A stretch of DNA of 64,000 nucleotides, from positions 62,001-126,000 of the forward strand of contig NZ_UPSE01000499.1 in the NCBI RefSeq assembly GCF_900573885.1, given 5' to 3'. How positions within the stretch are numbered: the first letter of the stretch is position 1; every line of letters starts with the position of its first letter. This DNA is from Pseudomonas viridiflava. Its GTDB lineage: Bacteria > Pseudomonadota > Gammaproteobacteria > Pseudomonadales > Pseudomonadaceae. The translations under genes were made by a program, and so were the position numbers. Below, one piece after another: positions 1-8,510 of this stretch. The notes beneath the pieces are model-generated. The model worked only from the letters and a program-made list of their open reading frames with translations, searched no databases and was not told the DNA's origin.

Positions 1-198
1 ATCGAGCAGGTTCGGCTCATCAGGATTCTGGCCAATATTGGTGCGGCGTACCGCAACGGTGACGATCTCGGCGCCAGAAGCTTCGATAGCACGGCGGGTT
101 TCATCGAGATCCTGATACTTGCCGGTACCTACCAGCAGACGCGATTGGTATGTACGCCCGGCCAGGGTAAAGGGCTTATCGGTACGAGATTGGCTCAT
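1..198 (-). CDS. thiG: Thiazole synthase ThiG (N-terminal 66 residues; cut by window edge)
   Basis: ThiG forms the thiazole phosphate ring of thiamin from deoxyxylulose phosphate, dehydroglycine and the sulfur carried by ThiS. The reading frame is open to the window edge. It starts at the ATG at 198 and reads MSQSRTDKPFTLAGR, followed by the ThiG-typical TGKYQDL and the VTVAVRR strand. It lies 53 bases downstream of thiS on the same strand and presumably shares its transcript. Identification rests on the N-terminal quarter plus the thiS neighbour. Confidence 0.9.
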   Translation of the reverse strand, partial: MSQSRTDKPFTLAGRTYQSRLLVGTGKYQDLDETRRAIEASGAEIVTVAVRRTNIGQNPDEPNLLD

Positions 199-251
199 CG
201 AAATTCCTCTTGCAGTAGCGCTAATGGGTGCGGCATTCGTGGCCAGAGCTA

Positions 252-452
252 CTAGCCGCCGCCAATGGCGTGCACGACTTCCAGCGTATCGCCTTCGTGC
301 AGGACGGTTTCGCCATGCTGGCTACGCGGCACAATGTCCAGATTCAGCTCGACGGCCACACGCCGACCGGTCAAATCCAGGCGTACCAGCAGGTCCGCGA
401 CCGTCTGGCCATCGCTCATTTCGAAAGGTTCACCGTTCAACTGAATGCGCAT
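252..452 (-). CDS. thiS: Sulfur carrier protein ThiS
   Basis: This 66-residue ubiquitin-like sulfur carrier is adenylated and thiocarboxylated at its C terminus and gives sulfur to ThiG. The product begins MRIQLNGEP, contains the TVADLLVRLDL helix and ends in Gly-Gly-Gly, which provides the required C-terminal diglycine. I prefer the ATG at 452 because it gives the family length. An in-frame TTG at 461 would add only three residues. No strong ribosome site is visible. A good promoter lies just upstream, and thiG follows. Confidence 0.93.
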   Translation of the reverse strand: MRIQLNGEPFEMSDGQTVADLLVRLDLTGRRVAVELNLDIVPRSQHGETVLHEGDTLEVVHAIGGG

Positions 453-483
453 AACAGGCAATCACAAAAGTGAGGGGGCCGGC

Positions 484-512
484 ATTCTAGCCCCAACAAA
501 GGCGCCGACCAA
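484..512 (-). promoter_or_regulatory. Sigma70-type promoter of thiSG
   Basis: On the minus strand a TTGGTC -35 (507-512) and a TAGAAT -10 (484-489) are separated by exactly 17 bases. The predicted transcript would start near 477, only about 25 bases before the thiS ATG, which leaves no room for a TPP riboswitch. The boxes are read directly; activity is inferred. Confidence 0.6.
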
Positions 513-572
513 GGCAAACGCGCGCCATTCGTCTCACAATTGACGCCGCGGTCAGGTTGTTGTCACACCCGA

Positions 573-947
573 TCAATCCTGCCCGCGCCAGGCCGCCAGC
601 GCCAGACAAAGCCACCCGCCGAGAAACGCGACGCCGCCAAACGGCGTGACGATGCCCAGCTTCGATATGCCGGTAAGCGTAAGCAGATAGAGGCTGCCCG
701 AAAACAGCACGATGCCCGAGGCAAACAGCCAACCGGCAGCATTTAAGAGGCGACCCGGCAGATGCGCTGCCAGCAAGGCGACGGCTAACAGTCCAAGCGC
801 ATGCAGCATCTGGTAATGCGTACCTGTCTGGAATATCGCCAGGTACTCGGGTGTCAATTTCGCCTTCAGCCCATGCGCGGCGAAAGCCCCTAGTGCAACC
901 CCCGTAAAGCCAAAAAACGCGGCAAATAACACCATTCGACGCAACAT
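573..947 (-). CDS. DUF423 family small membrane protein
   Basis: The 124-residue product is almost entirely hydrophobic, with about four membrane segments and the family pattern GAFAAHGLK near the N terminus. That places it in DUF423, conserved inner-membrane proteins of unknown role. The frame opens at a GTG at 953, but a GGAG motif sits at the right distance only for the ATG at 947, so I start there. It lies between the fimbrial operon (41 bases upstream on the same strand) and thiS, and belongs to the core block rather than to the fimbrial island. No function is assigned. Confidence 0.85.
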   Translation of the reverse strand: MLRRMVLFAAFFGFTGVALGAFAAHGLKAKLTPEYLAIFQTGTHYQMLHALGLLAVALLAAHLPGRLLNAAGWLFASGIVLFSGSLYLLTLTGISKLGIVTPFGGVAFLGGWLCLALAAWRGQD

Positions 948-988
948 GATCACGCTCCGCAGCGGTAAAGAAAAACGCCGATTATGCG

Positions 989-2284
989 CTAGTGGACATC
1001 GAGGCTGACGGTAAAAGGCACCGAGAAGTGCTGAGGCGCGGGCCGGTTCGCGGTGGTCTGGTAGTACTTGAGCGTAAGCGAAGTGCCGCCCAGCCCCCGA
1101 TTGGATCCCGATGCGGCCCCGCCGTCGACCCAGCTGGCATTGCTCATGTCATCGCCGCAGTCCGCCCGGCAGTAGTGCCCATGAGCGGTGTAGAGGGTTC
1201 CGCTGTCGGGATCTTTGAATGCACGCCCTTGCGTGTCGTAGCTCACAGCGACCCAGGGCAAGCTAACCGACGCCGTGCCAAACGAAACGGGTGAATCGTT
1301 TAGCAATAACTGAATGCCCACGTCGCTGTTTGCCGCCGGCATCCCCACACCGTCCGCGCCGTTATTAAAGGGGAATGTCGAGTCGAAGGACACTGAAACC
1401 GCGCTGCTCAGCGAGCCGTCGCAAGTGAAAAGAAGAGGGCCATGATGTTGGGCAACTTCAATCGCACCTGGACCGGAAAATTCACCATTAGCGACCGGCA
1501 CCATTCGCACCGTAGCCAACGTGTTTCCAACGCGCCCGCCTGCGCTGGCAATCTCCTCTGCTCGACAGGAAGGGGCTCTGGCATTAGCCAAAACCGGCTT
1601 GCCGCCCGGGGGCGCAGCGTTAAATAGCGAAGAAAGGACCAGTTGATTTTCCTCAATCGCAATCACGTCGTTACGCCCGGCCGCAAAATACCGGACCAAG
1701 CCGAGGCCGTCGGCAAAAGCGACGACCGACGCGGCGGACGTGCTGGAAAATGAACCGGTCTTCACAAGCGACAGGCGGACGCTGATTGGAGGGATACCGG
1801 TTCTGTTCAGCAGCAATTGCCCTCCCGGCCTTACCCGCTCAGTGCTCGTGCCAATCAGCATCCCGCCGGCGCTCATCGCTCCCGATGGAAACTCGACAAG
1901 CATGGCAACGCCCTGAGCGCTGCCAGGAATCAGGAAACCTGCGCCGTGAGGCTTGGCGTTCATAGGCGCGATGTAATGCACATCCAGAAAACTGCCGCTC
2001 AGTTCATACAAGCCACCGCACAGGCGAGCACCGAGGGTCAGGGTATCCCTCGCCAACAGTGAACCGACGGGAAATCGCACGTCGTCGCGCCACGATCGGT
2101 TTACAAGCATTCTGGAGGTGGCCTTTTCCAGGACGACCGGCCTGGCGCCAACGGAGCTTACGATGCCTGCTGTGGTGCCGGACCAGTCGCAACCGGCGTA
2201 AGCGGCAGGATTGAAAAGGACAACGCCGAAAAGAACAAAGATTGACGAAATCCGAAGAGCAACGCGAAACGAAACGCCTTCCAT
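989..2284 (-). CDS. Fimbrial tip adhesin, FimH/MrkD-like (distal copy)
   Basis: The 431-residue protein has a cleavable signal peptide ending near AAYAGCDW, a long Cys-containing N-terminal receptor-binding half (about 30-240), and a C-terminal pilin domain (about 250-431). The end, FSVPFTVSLDVH, has the alternating hydrophobic strand that a chaperone or usher completes. It is the last gene of the chaperone-usher operon, 97 bases after its paralogue at 2382-3674. The two share aligned stretches such as RFPVGS/RYPVGS and GVAMLVEFP/GVAIDIEFP. It likely tips the fimbria. The ligand cannot be predicted. Confidence 0.82.
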   Translation of the reverse strand: MEGVSFRVALRISSIFVLFGVVLFNPAAYAGCDWSGTTAGIVSSVGARPVVLEKATSRMLVNRSWRDDVRFPVGSLLARDTLTLGARLCGGLYELSGSFLDVHYIAPMNAKPHGAGFLIPGSAQGVAMLVEFPSGAMSAGGMLIGTSTERVRPGGQLLLNRTGIPPISVRLSLVKTGSFSSTSAASVVAFADGLGLVRYFAAGRNDVIAIEENQLVLSSLFNAAPPGGKPVLANARAPSCRAEEIASAGGRVGNTLATVRMVPVANGEFSGPGAIEVAQHHGPLLFTCDGSLSSAVSVSFDSTFPFNNGADGVGMPAANSDVGIQLLLNDSPVSFGTASVSLPWVAVSYDTQGRAFKDPDSGTLYTAHGHYCRADCGDDMSNASWVDGGAASGSNRGLGGTSLTLKYYQTTANRPAPQHFSVPFTVSLDVH

Positions 2285-2381
2285 GGTTGACCGCCTTTTG
2301 CAAATTCCATTTGCGGGGAAAATCTAATACCGAAGCCCTGATTCTGAACTGCGATGCTTCTTGTCCAATGCGTAAACCTGA

Positions 2382-3674
2382 TCACAAAAGATCCAACGTA
2401 ACGGTAAAGGGCACCGATATGGAACCAGGTTTAACCGGGCCGGAGCCGGTCTGGTAATACTTAAACGTGACCGTGGCGTCCAAGCCCTCGTTGGTACCAC
2501 TGCTGGCCCCGCCAGTGACCCAATTTGAACCGCTCATGTCGACGTCGCAATTCTTCGAACATACCAACCCCTGAATATTCAGCTGGCCATAGGGCCCACC
2601 ATTTACAGACGAATCCAAGGGGGAAGCGTTCCACAGCAGCGGGCTTGAGTTGACGTTGAAAACTACAGGTACGTCATTTAGAAGCACTTGTATGCCTACA
2701 CCAATGTCATCCTCAGGCCTGGGCTTGCCTACCCCGTCCACTCCACCGTTGAATGGGTATGTTGCATCAAAGGAAACCGCCGGCCTGGTGGCCGTGGTGC
2801 CGGTACAAGCAAACCTCAAATGCTGCGATTTCGCAGCCTTGGAAATCGGCCCGCCCGAAACGCCCGCAAAATCATTTGTACTTACCGAAGCCATGCTTAT
2901 CGTTGGGGATATATTCCCCAGCGAAGCAGTTCCCAAAGTAACGAATCTGCAGGCTGGAGCACGTGCAGCTCCGACATTCATTCCGGGACCCGCGGTCGCC
3001 CCGTACCGCTCAGGTAATAGCAAGTCATCCCGAGAAGGAGACTCTCTGCCGGGATCTTGAGCGGAGAAGTAACGGAACGAACCCAGGCCGCCATCTACTC
3101 TTATGTTTCCGCTGGTAATTTGTTGGGAAACATCGGCGAACGCGCCGGTTTTAACCACCGACATTTTTACCGGAACAGTTGGAAACCTCGCAGCAGAGCC
3201 CAGGAATGTGCCATTGTTGGGAACATTCACTGCGCTCGCGGCAACCAGAATTCCGCGCGAATGTGGCACGCCGTCGGGAAACTCAATATCAATCGCGACG
3301 CCCGGCGCACTGGTCGGAACCCGGTAACCTCCGCCAATGGGGACTCCGTTAATAGGAGGCGTGTAAACAACGTCCACCCGGTGTCCACTCAGCGCACCAA
3401 GGTTTCTACACACGGCGATCGTCAACGTTGTTAACGACATGCCCATGTACGAACCAACCGGGTAGCGAGAGTCTTCATACCAGAGTTTATTACCTAACAT
3501 CTTGTTGCCTGCCGTTTGAAAAACAATCGGCGAGCGAAAGCTGTTTGGAATGGAAGCACCGCCCCAGTCGCATGAAGCTGAAGCACCGAGCGAAAAGAAA
3601 GTTACCGCTCCCAAACAACTAACCGCAACTACCCGCCGCGAAACCCGTATAACTAGCGCAAGCATGATGTTCAC
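2382..3674 (-). CDS. Fimbrial tip adhesin, FimH/MrkD-like (proximal copy)
   Basis: The 430-residue two-domain adhesin is a paralogue of the one downstream. It has a signal peptide ending near GASASCDW, a lectin-like or receptor-binding half, and a pilin domain ending SVPFTVTLDLL. The frame opens with a GTG whose bases overlap the usher stop codon (GTGA, 3671-3674), a sign of translational coupling. An ATG three codons later (3665) is an alternative start. It follows the usher directly, the usual place for a tip adhesin. A shared TFKYYQT/TLKYYQT motif near the C terminus ties the two copies together. Confidence 0.82.
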   Translation of the reverse strand: MNIMLALVIRVSRRVVAVSCLGAVTFFSLGASASCDWGGASIPNSFRSPIVFQTAGNKMLGNKLWYEDSRYPVGSYMGMSLTTLTIAVCRNLGALSGHRVDVVYTPPINGVPIGGGYRVPTSAPGVAIDIEFPDGVPHSRGILVAASAVNVPNNGTFLGSAARFPTVPVKMSVVKTGAFADVSQQITSGNIRVDGGLGSFRYFSAQDPGRESPSRDDLLLPERYGATAGPGMNVGAARAPACRFVTLGTASLGNISPTISMASVSTNDFAGVSGGPISKAAKSQHLRFACTGTTATRPAVSFDATYPFNGGVDGVGKPRPEDDIGVGIQVLLNDVPVVFNVNSSPLLWNASPLDSSVNGGPYGQLNIQGLVCSKNCDVDMSGSNWVTGGASSGTNEGLDATVTFKYYQTGSGPVKPGSISVPFTVTLDLL

Positions 3675-6250
3675 TCAAATCTGCAAACAGTGGAGGAACG
3701 ATCCTTATTTAAAGCGCGCCTATCCGAATTCGCAGCGCTGCCGTCGGTGAGATGGGTGTAAAACATTGTGCAGCTTCTGCCTTCCAACTTGACCAGTAGC
3801 TTGCCTTCAGCATCGACGCCTCGTGCAAATATGCTGCCGGCCTGTCCTACATAACCCACCACGTCTTGTGATCCGTCTTTCAGTACCACTGCACCGAATG
3901 GCAATGGACTTCCATCTTCGAGGACACCGTTGATAATTACAGTATTCTCTCGCAGCGTCGCAAACTTCACCTTCACGATCGAACCTGCAACCGGAATCGC
4001 CTCGGTACTTGTATCGGCAATTGTGATATCGGAAGAAAGCCCTTCAGGGTCGATGTCGACACGGTTTCGTGAATACGGTGACAAATAAGGCGCAATTCCG
4101 TAGCCGGCGCCGTCGACTGTGGCACCATTAGCGCTGGGAATACGCGCCCCGCTTGCATCCTTTGCCTCAATCAACGCGACTGTTTCTCCGAGAGTCTGTC
4201 CCATCGTGACGCCGTCGGAGTGAGCTAATACAGAACCAGACAAACCCAGGGAAGTTTGTTGGTAACCCTTCCCTCTTGTATAGCTGCCGGTGACAAAACC
4301 TTTCCCGCCTTGATAGGTGCCATTCAATCCGTAGCTTTCTTCGGCGTTTTCACTATCAAGCCCTCGTGCTGACGATATCCCGTAAGTAATTTCCTGATCG
4401 TCACCGGCGATACCGCCCAACTGCACCTGAGCATAACCGCCGGTTATGTCGTTACGGGTCGTGCTTGCCGATATATAGTTGCGGCTCGAGCTGGTTGAAA
4501 AAATTGGAACGCTGAGGTTAAGACGGTATTCATTATATTGCCGATCGTCTCGATCCTTGACCCGCGACGCGGATACATCATACGTCAGGTCTTTAAACCG
4601 ATTCGAATACGATAGACGGAACTGTGTATCAGACCCAGCGTGATCCCAGAAATTGCGCGTGGACCCGTTGATTGAGAACGAGCCGAAGCTACCAGGCAAC
4701 CGCTGGCGCACATTCATATCGAAACGGCCCTTTTGTTTTGCACCGAAAAAATAGGGTAGATCAGCGCTTTGGGAACTGTTCCAAAGCTGCGACTCCTGGT
4801 TCGAAACGAGCTCATTAAAAGACCAGAAACCTCTACTCGAAAACCTATAGCTCGACAACGTTATGTTAGTACCAGTGGGCTCATACAAAGCTGAGTAAAT
4901 AAACCTGACGCTGTCACCCGTCGAGGAGCCGCTTTCCCTAAACTGCGCATCGGCATACGTGTAATCCACAGACAAACCACCCAAAAAGGTACTGACGGCG
5001 CCACCAAGTGCAAGCGCAACATAATCTTCGCTCGCCACAGCGCCGCCAAAGGCGGTTAGATAATTATTCACACCGTACTGATAATTGAATTGTCCAACCA
5101 TTGGCCTGTAGCTATTTGAAAACGGCGCCCACGCTTCGCCTAAACTTGCCGAATATTTGGAATAGCCAGGACGGAGCAACTGCACGAGTGGTGAATACGC
5201 CACCGTATACTTCTTGGTCGCGCCGTCTGCCTCCGTTACTTCCACTTCAAGGTCGTTACCGTACCCAATCAACTGAACATTTCTTATTTCAAACGGTCCC
5301 GGTGGTACGGACCGTTCGTAAACAATTACGCCCCCCTGACGAACAGTGACCTTCGCCGTTGTGTCTGCGGTACCTGATATCACCGGCGCGTAGTTACGCA
5401 TTGACGGGGCCAGCATGCGGATATCGGTTGAAATAAATGCGCCTTGCAGACCATATGAGTTAAAAATCTGGCCATCCGTATAGTTTTGGCCAATCGTAAG
5501 CGTGCTGCCCAGCTTTTCGATATCAGTTTGCGCGTAGCTACGCTGATTTTCGAAGCGATGTCCGGAGTCGTCTACAGATAGTGAAGACGTGTTTCGTACC
5601 CTCCACCCTTCAATATTAATTCCGCTTTCGAAGTAACCGTAGCCCTGAGTGGTTGAGCCACCCTTATTACTCATATTAAAGGCGTCAACCGAATAATTTA
5701 AACGCGCCGCGTTTATGCCACGATCCCATTCGAGCGGATTAATGTAGTCTTTAGGACGCTCAACAAGATATGCCTGCGGAATAAACGTCTCCAGTCGCTG
5801 CTCAGAGAAATCAAAGTTAGCGACTGCGCCCGGGACTAAACTATCCAACGTTCTACAGTCTGAGGAATCTGACTCGCTGGTTAGCCACCGTGCCTCGTTT
5901 TCGCCCAGCTTCGCTGCATCCAGCCCGAGCAATAACACATCGCGCGGGACGAAACAGGCCACAGCGGAACTACTGTTTTCCACTGGAACAAATTTAAAGG
6001 TGCTGGAACGCTGCGACTCGCCATTAAGATACAAATCCGCCTTGATGTCTCCCGCCGGAATCGGATTTCCATCCGCAAAGCGAGAAAGATCGGCGTTTGC
6101 CTTATCTTGAGGCGCGCCCCAAAGCATTCGGCTGTCAAACTCCAGATGGGCGTGCTTATCCTCCGCAAACAGCGCGGGAGAAAAAATCATGGCAAAAAGA
6201 TGGCCAAAACTCAGCCATCCCGCGAATAACTTGCGGCTGATATTAATCAT
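3671..6250 (-). CDS. Outer-membrane fimbrial usher (PapC/FimD family)
   Basis: The 859-residue protein forms the outer-membrane pore through which chaperone-bound subunits are assembled and exported. A signal peptide ends near ALFAEDKHA. An N-terminal domain follows (HLEFDSRML, then a Cys pair near CFVPRD and DCRTLD), then a long beta-barrel region containing the usher signature region GPFEIRNVQL, and C-terminal plug-like domains with a closing Cys pair (RSCTMFYTH and TVCRFE). Length is normal for the family. It lies 18 bases after the chaperone and overlaps the next adhesin by four bases. Base composition is clearly lower in GC than the core genes. Confidence 0.95.
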   Translation of the reverse strand: MINISRKLFAGWLSFGHLFAMIFSPALFAEDKHAHLEFDSRMLWGAPQDKANADLSRFADGNPIPAGDIKADLYLNGESQRSSTFKFVPVENSSSAVACFVPRDVLLLGLDAAKLGENEARWLTSESDSSDCRTLDSLVPGAVANFDFSEQRLETFIPQAYLVERPKDYINPLEWDRGINAARLNYSVDAFNMSNKGGSTTQGYGYFESGINIEGWRVRNTSSLSVDDSGHRFENQRSYAQTDIEKLGSTLTIGQNYTDGQIFNSYGLQGAFISTDIRMLAPSMRNYAPVISGTADTTAKVTVRQGGVIVYERSVPPGPFEIRNVQLIGYGNDLEVEVTEADGATKKYTVAYSPLVQLLRPGYSKYSASLGEAWAPFSNSYRPMVGQFNYQYGVNNYLTAFGGAVASEDYVALALGGAVSTFLGGLSVDYTYADAQFRESGSSTGDSVRFIYSALYEPTGTNITLSSYRFSSRGFWSFNELVSNQESQLWNSSQSADLPYFFGAKQKGRFDMNVRQRLPGSFGSFSINGSTRNFWDHAGSDTQFRLSYSNRFKDLTYDVSASRVKDRDDRQYNEYRLNLSVPIFSTSSSRNYISASTTRNDITGGYAQVQLGGIAGDDQEITYGISSARGLDSENAEESYGLNGTYQGGKGFVTGSYTRGKGYQQTSLGLSGSVLAHSDGVTMGQTLGETVALIEAKDASGARIPSANGATVDGAGYGIAPYLSPYSRNRVDIDPEGLSSDITIADTSTEAIPVAGSIVKVKFATLRENTVIINGVLEDGSPLPFGAVVLKDGSQDVVGYVGQAGSIFARGVDAEGKLLVKLEGRSCTMFYTHLTDGSAANSDRRALNKDRSSTVCRFE

Positions 6251-6268
6251 AGTGGTAACCAGATTACG

Positions 6269-7012
6269 TTAAAAATCAGTAGCCGTTTTCTCCCACACCG
6301 GAGCTCCGCCGTAGTCGTTTACTGATTTAAATTTTATAGCGGGCGTCTTTAGCGCAACTCGTGAGTTCTTCAATTCAAAATTTTCGGTTGAATGCGGCGT
6401 AAGCATTACCGCCTCGATCACCCCGCCATCGGCGTTAGCACCGACCTCGAGCGAGTTGATGCTAATATGATAAGGAGTTGGGTTTTCGATTTGGATATGG
6501 CCCGGCTTATACTTGACGTTTAGTTTTCCAGGCGCATCGTTTGCAATGCCCTCTAAACCTTTAGGACGTAAAAACACCTTGATCCGGGTACGATAGCGAA
6601 ACTGAAGGTAATTCTCGTCTTTGATCGCCGTGGGCTTCGCTGGAATTTCTAATACATTAAGCCAGTATACCGACTCTCGATCTGATGGAACCGGCATGCT
6701 TTTCGTGTACTGAATTTTGGCAACCTGACCTTTCTTTGGATCCATACGGAATATTGGTGTTGTTACAACAAATGGGACGCGCAGCGTGTCAGGGGTTGCC
6801 TGCTTGTCGCCATCATCAATCCACACTTGTACCAACTTGGGCTCTTCGCCCTCATTTGTCATGCGAACTGTTACCTCAGATTTGTCCTCAGGATAAATTA
6901 CCCGTGTGCCGTCTAAGACCACTGACGCGCTTACGGCGCTGCTTAAACCAAACGCAGCAATTACAAACAATAAAAAATGAATCGAAGATCTAGCCACCTG
7001 AATATTCTTCAT
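6269..7012 (-). CDS. Periplasmic fimbrial chaperone (PapD family)
   Basis: The 247-residue two-immunoglobulin-domain chaperone stabilises pilin subunits by donating a beta strand and delivers them to the usher. It has a signal peptide ending near AVSAS, then VVLDGTRVIYPEDKSEVTVR, the PapD-typical subunit-binding edge PIFRMDPKKGQ, and VYWLNVLEIP. The short loop between these strands suggests the short-loop (FGS) subclass. The ribosome site AGGAATAGGT immediately precedes ATG 7012. It lies between the minor pilin and the usher in a single operon. Confidence 0.95.
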   Translation of the reverse strand: MKNIQVARSSIHFLLFVIAAFGLSSAVSASVVLDGTRVIYPEDKSEVTVRMTNEGEEPKLVQVWIDDGDKQATPDTLRVPFVVTTPIFRMDPKKGQVAKIQYTKSMPVPSDRESVYWLNVLEIPAKPTAIKDENYLQFRYRTRIKVFLRPKGLEGIANDAPGKLNVKYKPGHIQIENPTPYHISINSLEVGANADGGVIEAVMLTPHSTENFELKNSRVALKTPAIKFKSVNDYGGAPVWEKTATDF

Positions 7013-7039
7013 ACCTATTCCTAACTATTGACGTTTAAA

Positions 7040-7555
7040 TCAAGGCCACTCCACTAAAAACGTCACTGAACCGGAAACTAGTCCGCCAGTAGACTGCCCG
7101 ATAGCGTAATACTCGACGAAATAATTAAACTCTTTTGTTCCCGAATCGGCTCCTGCTACGTCAACTGGCGGGGAATTAATACTGTCTACGCCGTTAGCGT
7201 TGTTGATATCCATAACCGTTCCAGTGTTATTGCGTATCTGCAACTCGACATTTTTAGCTCCACCGCCTTTCTCGGCGGTATTGATTAACCTACCTTCGGA
7301 GGAAATCATCGCGTCCGGCTGGAAACTTACGTACGGGGCGTCACCACAACCAACAACAGTAATTTTGAAAGCGGTTTTTCCGTATGTATCGCCATTATTC
7401 TTTAAACGTGTCTGTGGGGCTTGGCGGAGCAGGACTTTATCGCCAGTGACTCTACATGTTGAGCCCGTTATCTTGCCCTCCACTGTAAAGTTAGTAGTCT
7501 GGGCATTGACGATTCCTGAAACGAGAAACACTGCATAAGCCATTAATTTTTTCAC
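7040..7555 (-). CDS. Fimbrial minor/adaptor subunit
   Basis: The 171-residue pilin has a signal peptide (VKKLMAYAVF to VNAQT), two cysteines (STCRV and VVGCGD) that form the usual disulfide, and a C-terminal strand ending VTFLVEWP with an aromatic penultimate residue, as chaperone-recognised pilins have. The frame is open further upstream, but the GTG at 7555 follows AAAGGGGAC and gives a normal signal peptide, so I start there. ATG 7543 is an alternative. It is the second gene of the operon, probably an adaptor or second structural subunit. Confidence 0.85.
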   Translation of the reverse strand: MKKLMAYAVFLVSGIVNAQTTNFTVEGKITGSTCRVTGDKVLLRQAPQTRLKNNGDTYGKTAFKITVVGCGDAPYVSFQPDAMISSEGRLINTAEKGGGAKNVELQIRNNTGTVMDINNANGVDSINSPPVDVAGADSGTKEFNYFVEYYAIGQSTGGLVSGSVTFLVEWP

Positions 7556-7605
7556 GCAGTCCCCTTTAAGATTGGTGCCCGACGCTCCAGGCACCAATTT
7601 GCTAC

Positions 7606-8166
7606 TTACTGGTATTCGATATTATATTCGAGGTTAGCTGTCAGCCGCCCGGGAGTAGCCTGGCCTGTTGCATAATACTGAACATAATGCCGGATGGACG
7701 CTTTAGCAGTCCCGCTGGTACCGGTAATGTTTGCTACGGTAGTATGTTGCGGTGAAGTGTTGGTAAGGTTAATGCTTGAGAGGTCCGAGTTCAGAACCTC
7801 GATATCCACATTCTGAACCCCGTTAGTGGTGGTAGTGTTACTTAGGCGGCCTGCACTGTTAATATCCTGACTTGCCAGAAAATAGACGCGCGCAGTAGAT
7901 GCTAACGTCGCTGCGGAGGCGCATCCCGTCAATTCAAAGTTAAGAAAAGCACGACCTGCGGTTTTGCCCGGAGCGTCCAGCGCGCCCGGCCGAACGACCG
8001 GGAGTACCACTGTCGCATTTCCGCCGGTGGTGTTGTTTACCGTCACTGTGCAGGTAGTGTCCGAAACGCCGCCCTCGATATCGATTGTTCCAGTGCCGGC
8101 ATTTGCAACTTGTGCCACACTCGCGAAGATCAAAGCGGAGCTTAATAAAGCCAGTTTCTTTTTCAT
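7606..8166 (-). CDS. Major fimbrial subunit
   Basis: The 186-residue pilin is the first gene of the operon, the usual position of the major rod subunit. It starts MKKKLALLSS with a signal peptide ending QVANAGTG. A pair of cysteines (DTTCTV and LTGCAS) and a C-terminal beta strand ending YNIEYQ with penultimate tyrosine follow. Residues are small and Thr/Asn-rich, as in surface pilins. A GGGAA motif precedes the ATG. Its upstream region (8167-8510) must contain the operon promoter. Confidence 0.88.
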   Translation of the reverse strand: MKKKLALLSSALIFASVAQVANAGTGTIDIEGGVSDTTCTVTVNNTTGGNATVVLPVVRPGALDAPGKTAGRAFLNFELTGCASAATLASTARVYFLASQDINSAGRLSNTTTTNGVQNVDIEVLNSDLSSINLTNTSPQHTTVANITGTSGTAKASIRHYVQYYATGQATPGRLTANLEYNIEYQ

Positions 8167-8510
8167 GATGTTCCCACGATGTTAGTTGAACTATTGCCAA
8201 TCTAGTCGCGTTAACAGCGGAGTTGATTCTACGCAGCGAGAAAATTGGCACAGCAATCACCATCCGGCATATCTATCGGAAAAGTCCGTAGCTTCGCGTA
8301 AGTACGTATGAGGAAAAGGCGTAATAGCTGTGAGCCACGTTCGTGTCGGCTCACCGGGCGGAACTTCTTTTGCGCCTTTGGCTAAGTTGGGGTGACAAAG
8401 GAGCCCAATAGCATCCCGCCCGGACGTTGAGCCCGACGCATTGGCGTTAGGCGCGCCCCGATAACAGCGCGACGCTATACTGGGCGACTACTCCTCAGGC
8501 CCGCCCCCGA
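8167..8510. other. Intergenic region between fimbrial operon and mtgA
   Basis: This 344-base stretch separates two divergent transcripts and has no credible gene. It holds a seven-base inverted repeat, gtgagcc...ggctcac (8330-8354), that could be an operator. A TATACT -10-like box (8476-8481) is suitably placed for mtgA, although no -35 is convincing. On the minus strand a TAGAAT box near 8231 could serve the fimbrial operon. It probably contains the right-hand junction of the fimbrial island. No long homopolymer or invertible repeat pair that would suggest phase variation was seen. Confidence 0.5.

Noticed and set aside
462..572. TPP riboswitch before thiS
   Set aside because: The predicted promoter leaves only about 25 bases of leader, and no CUGAGA-type element was seen.
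8167..8510. Phase-variable (invertible or slipped-strand) fimbrial promoter
   Set aside because: No homopolymer run, no matching inverted repeats at both ends of a segment and no recombinase gene nearby.
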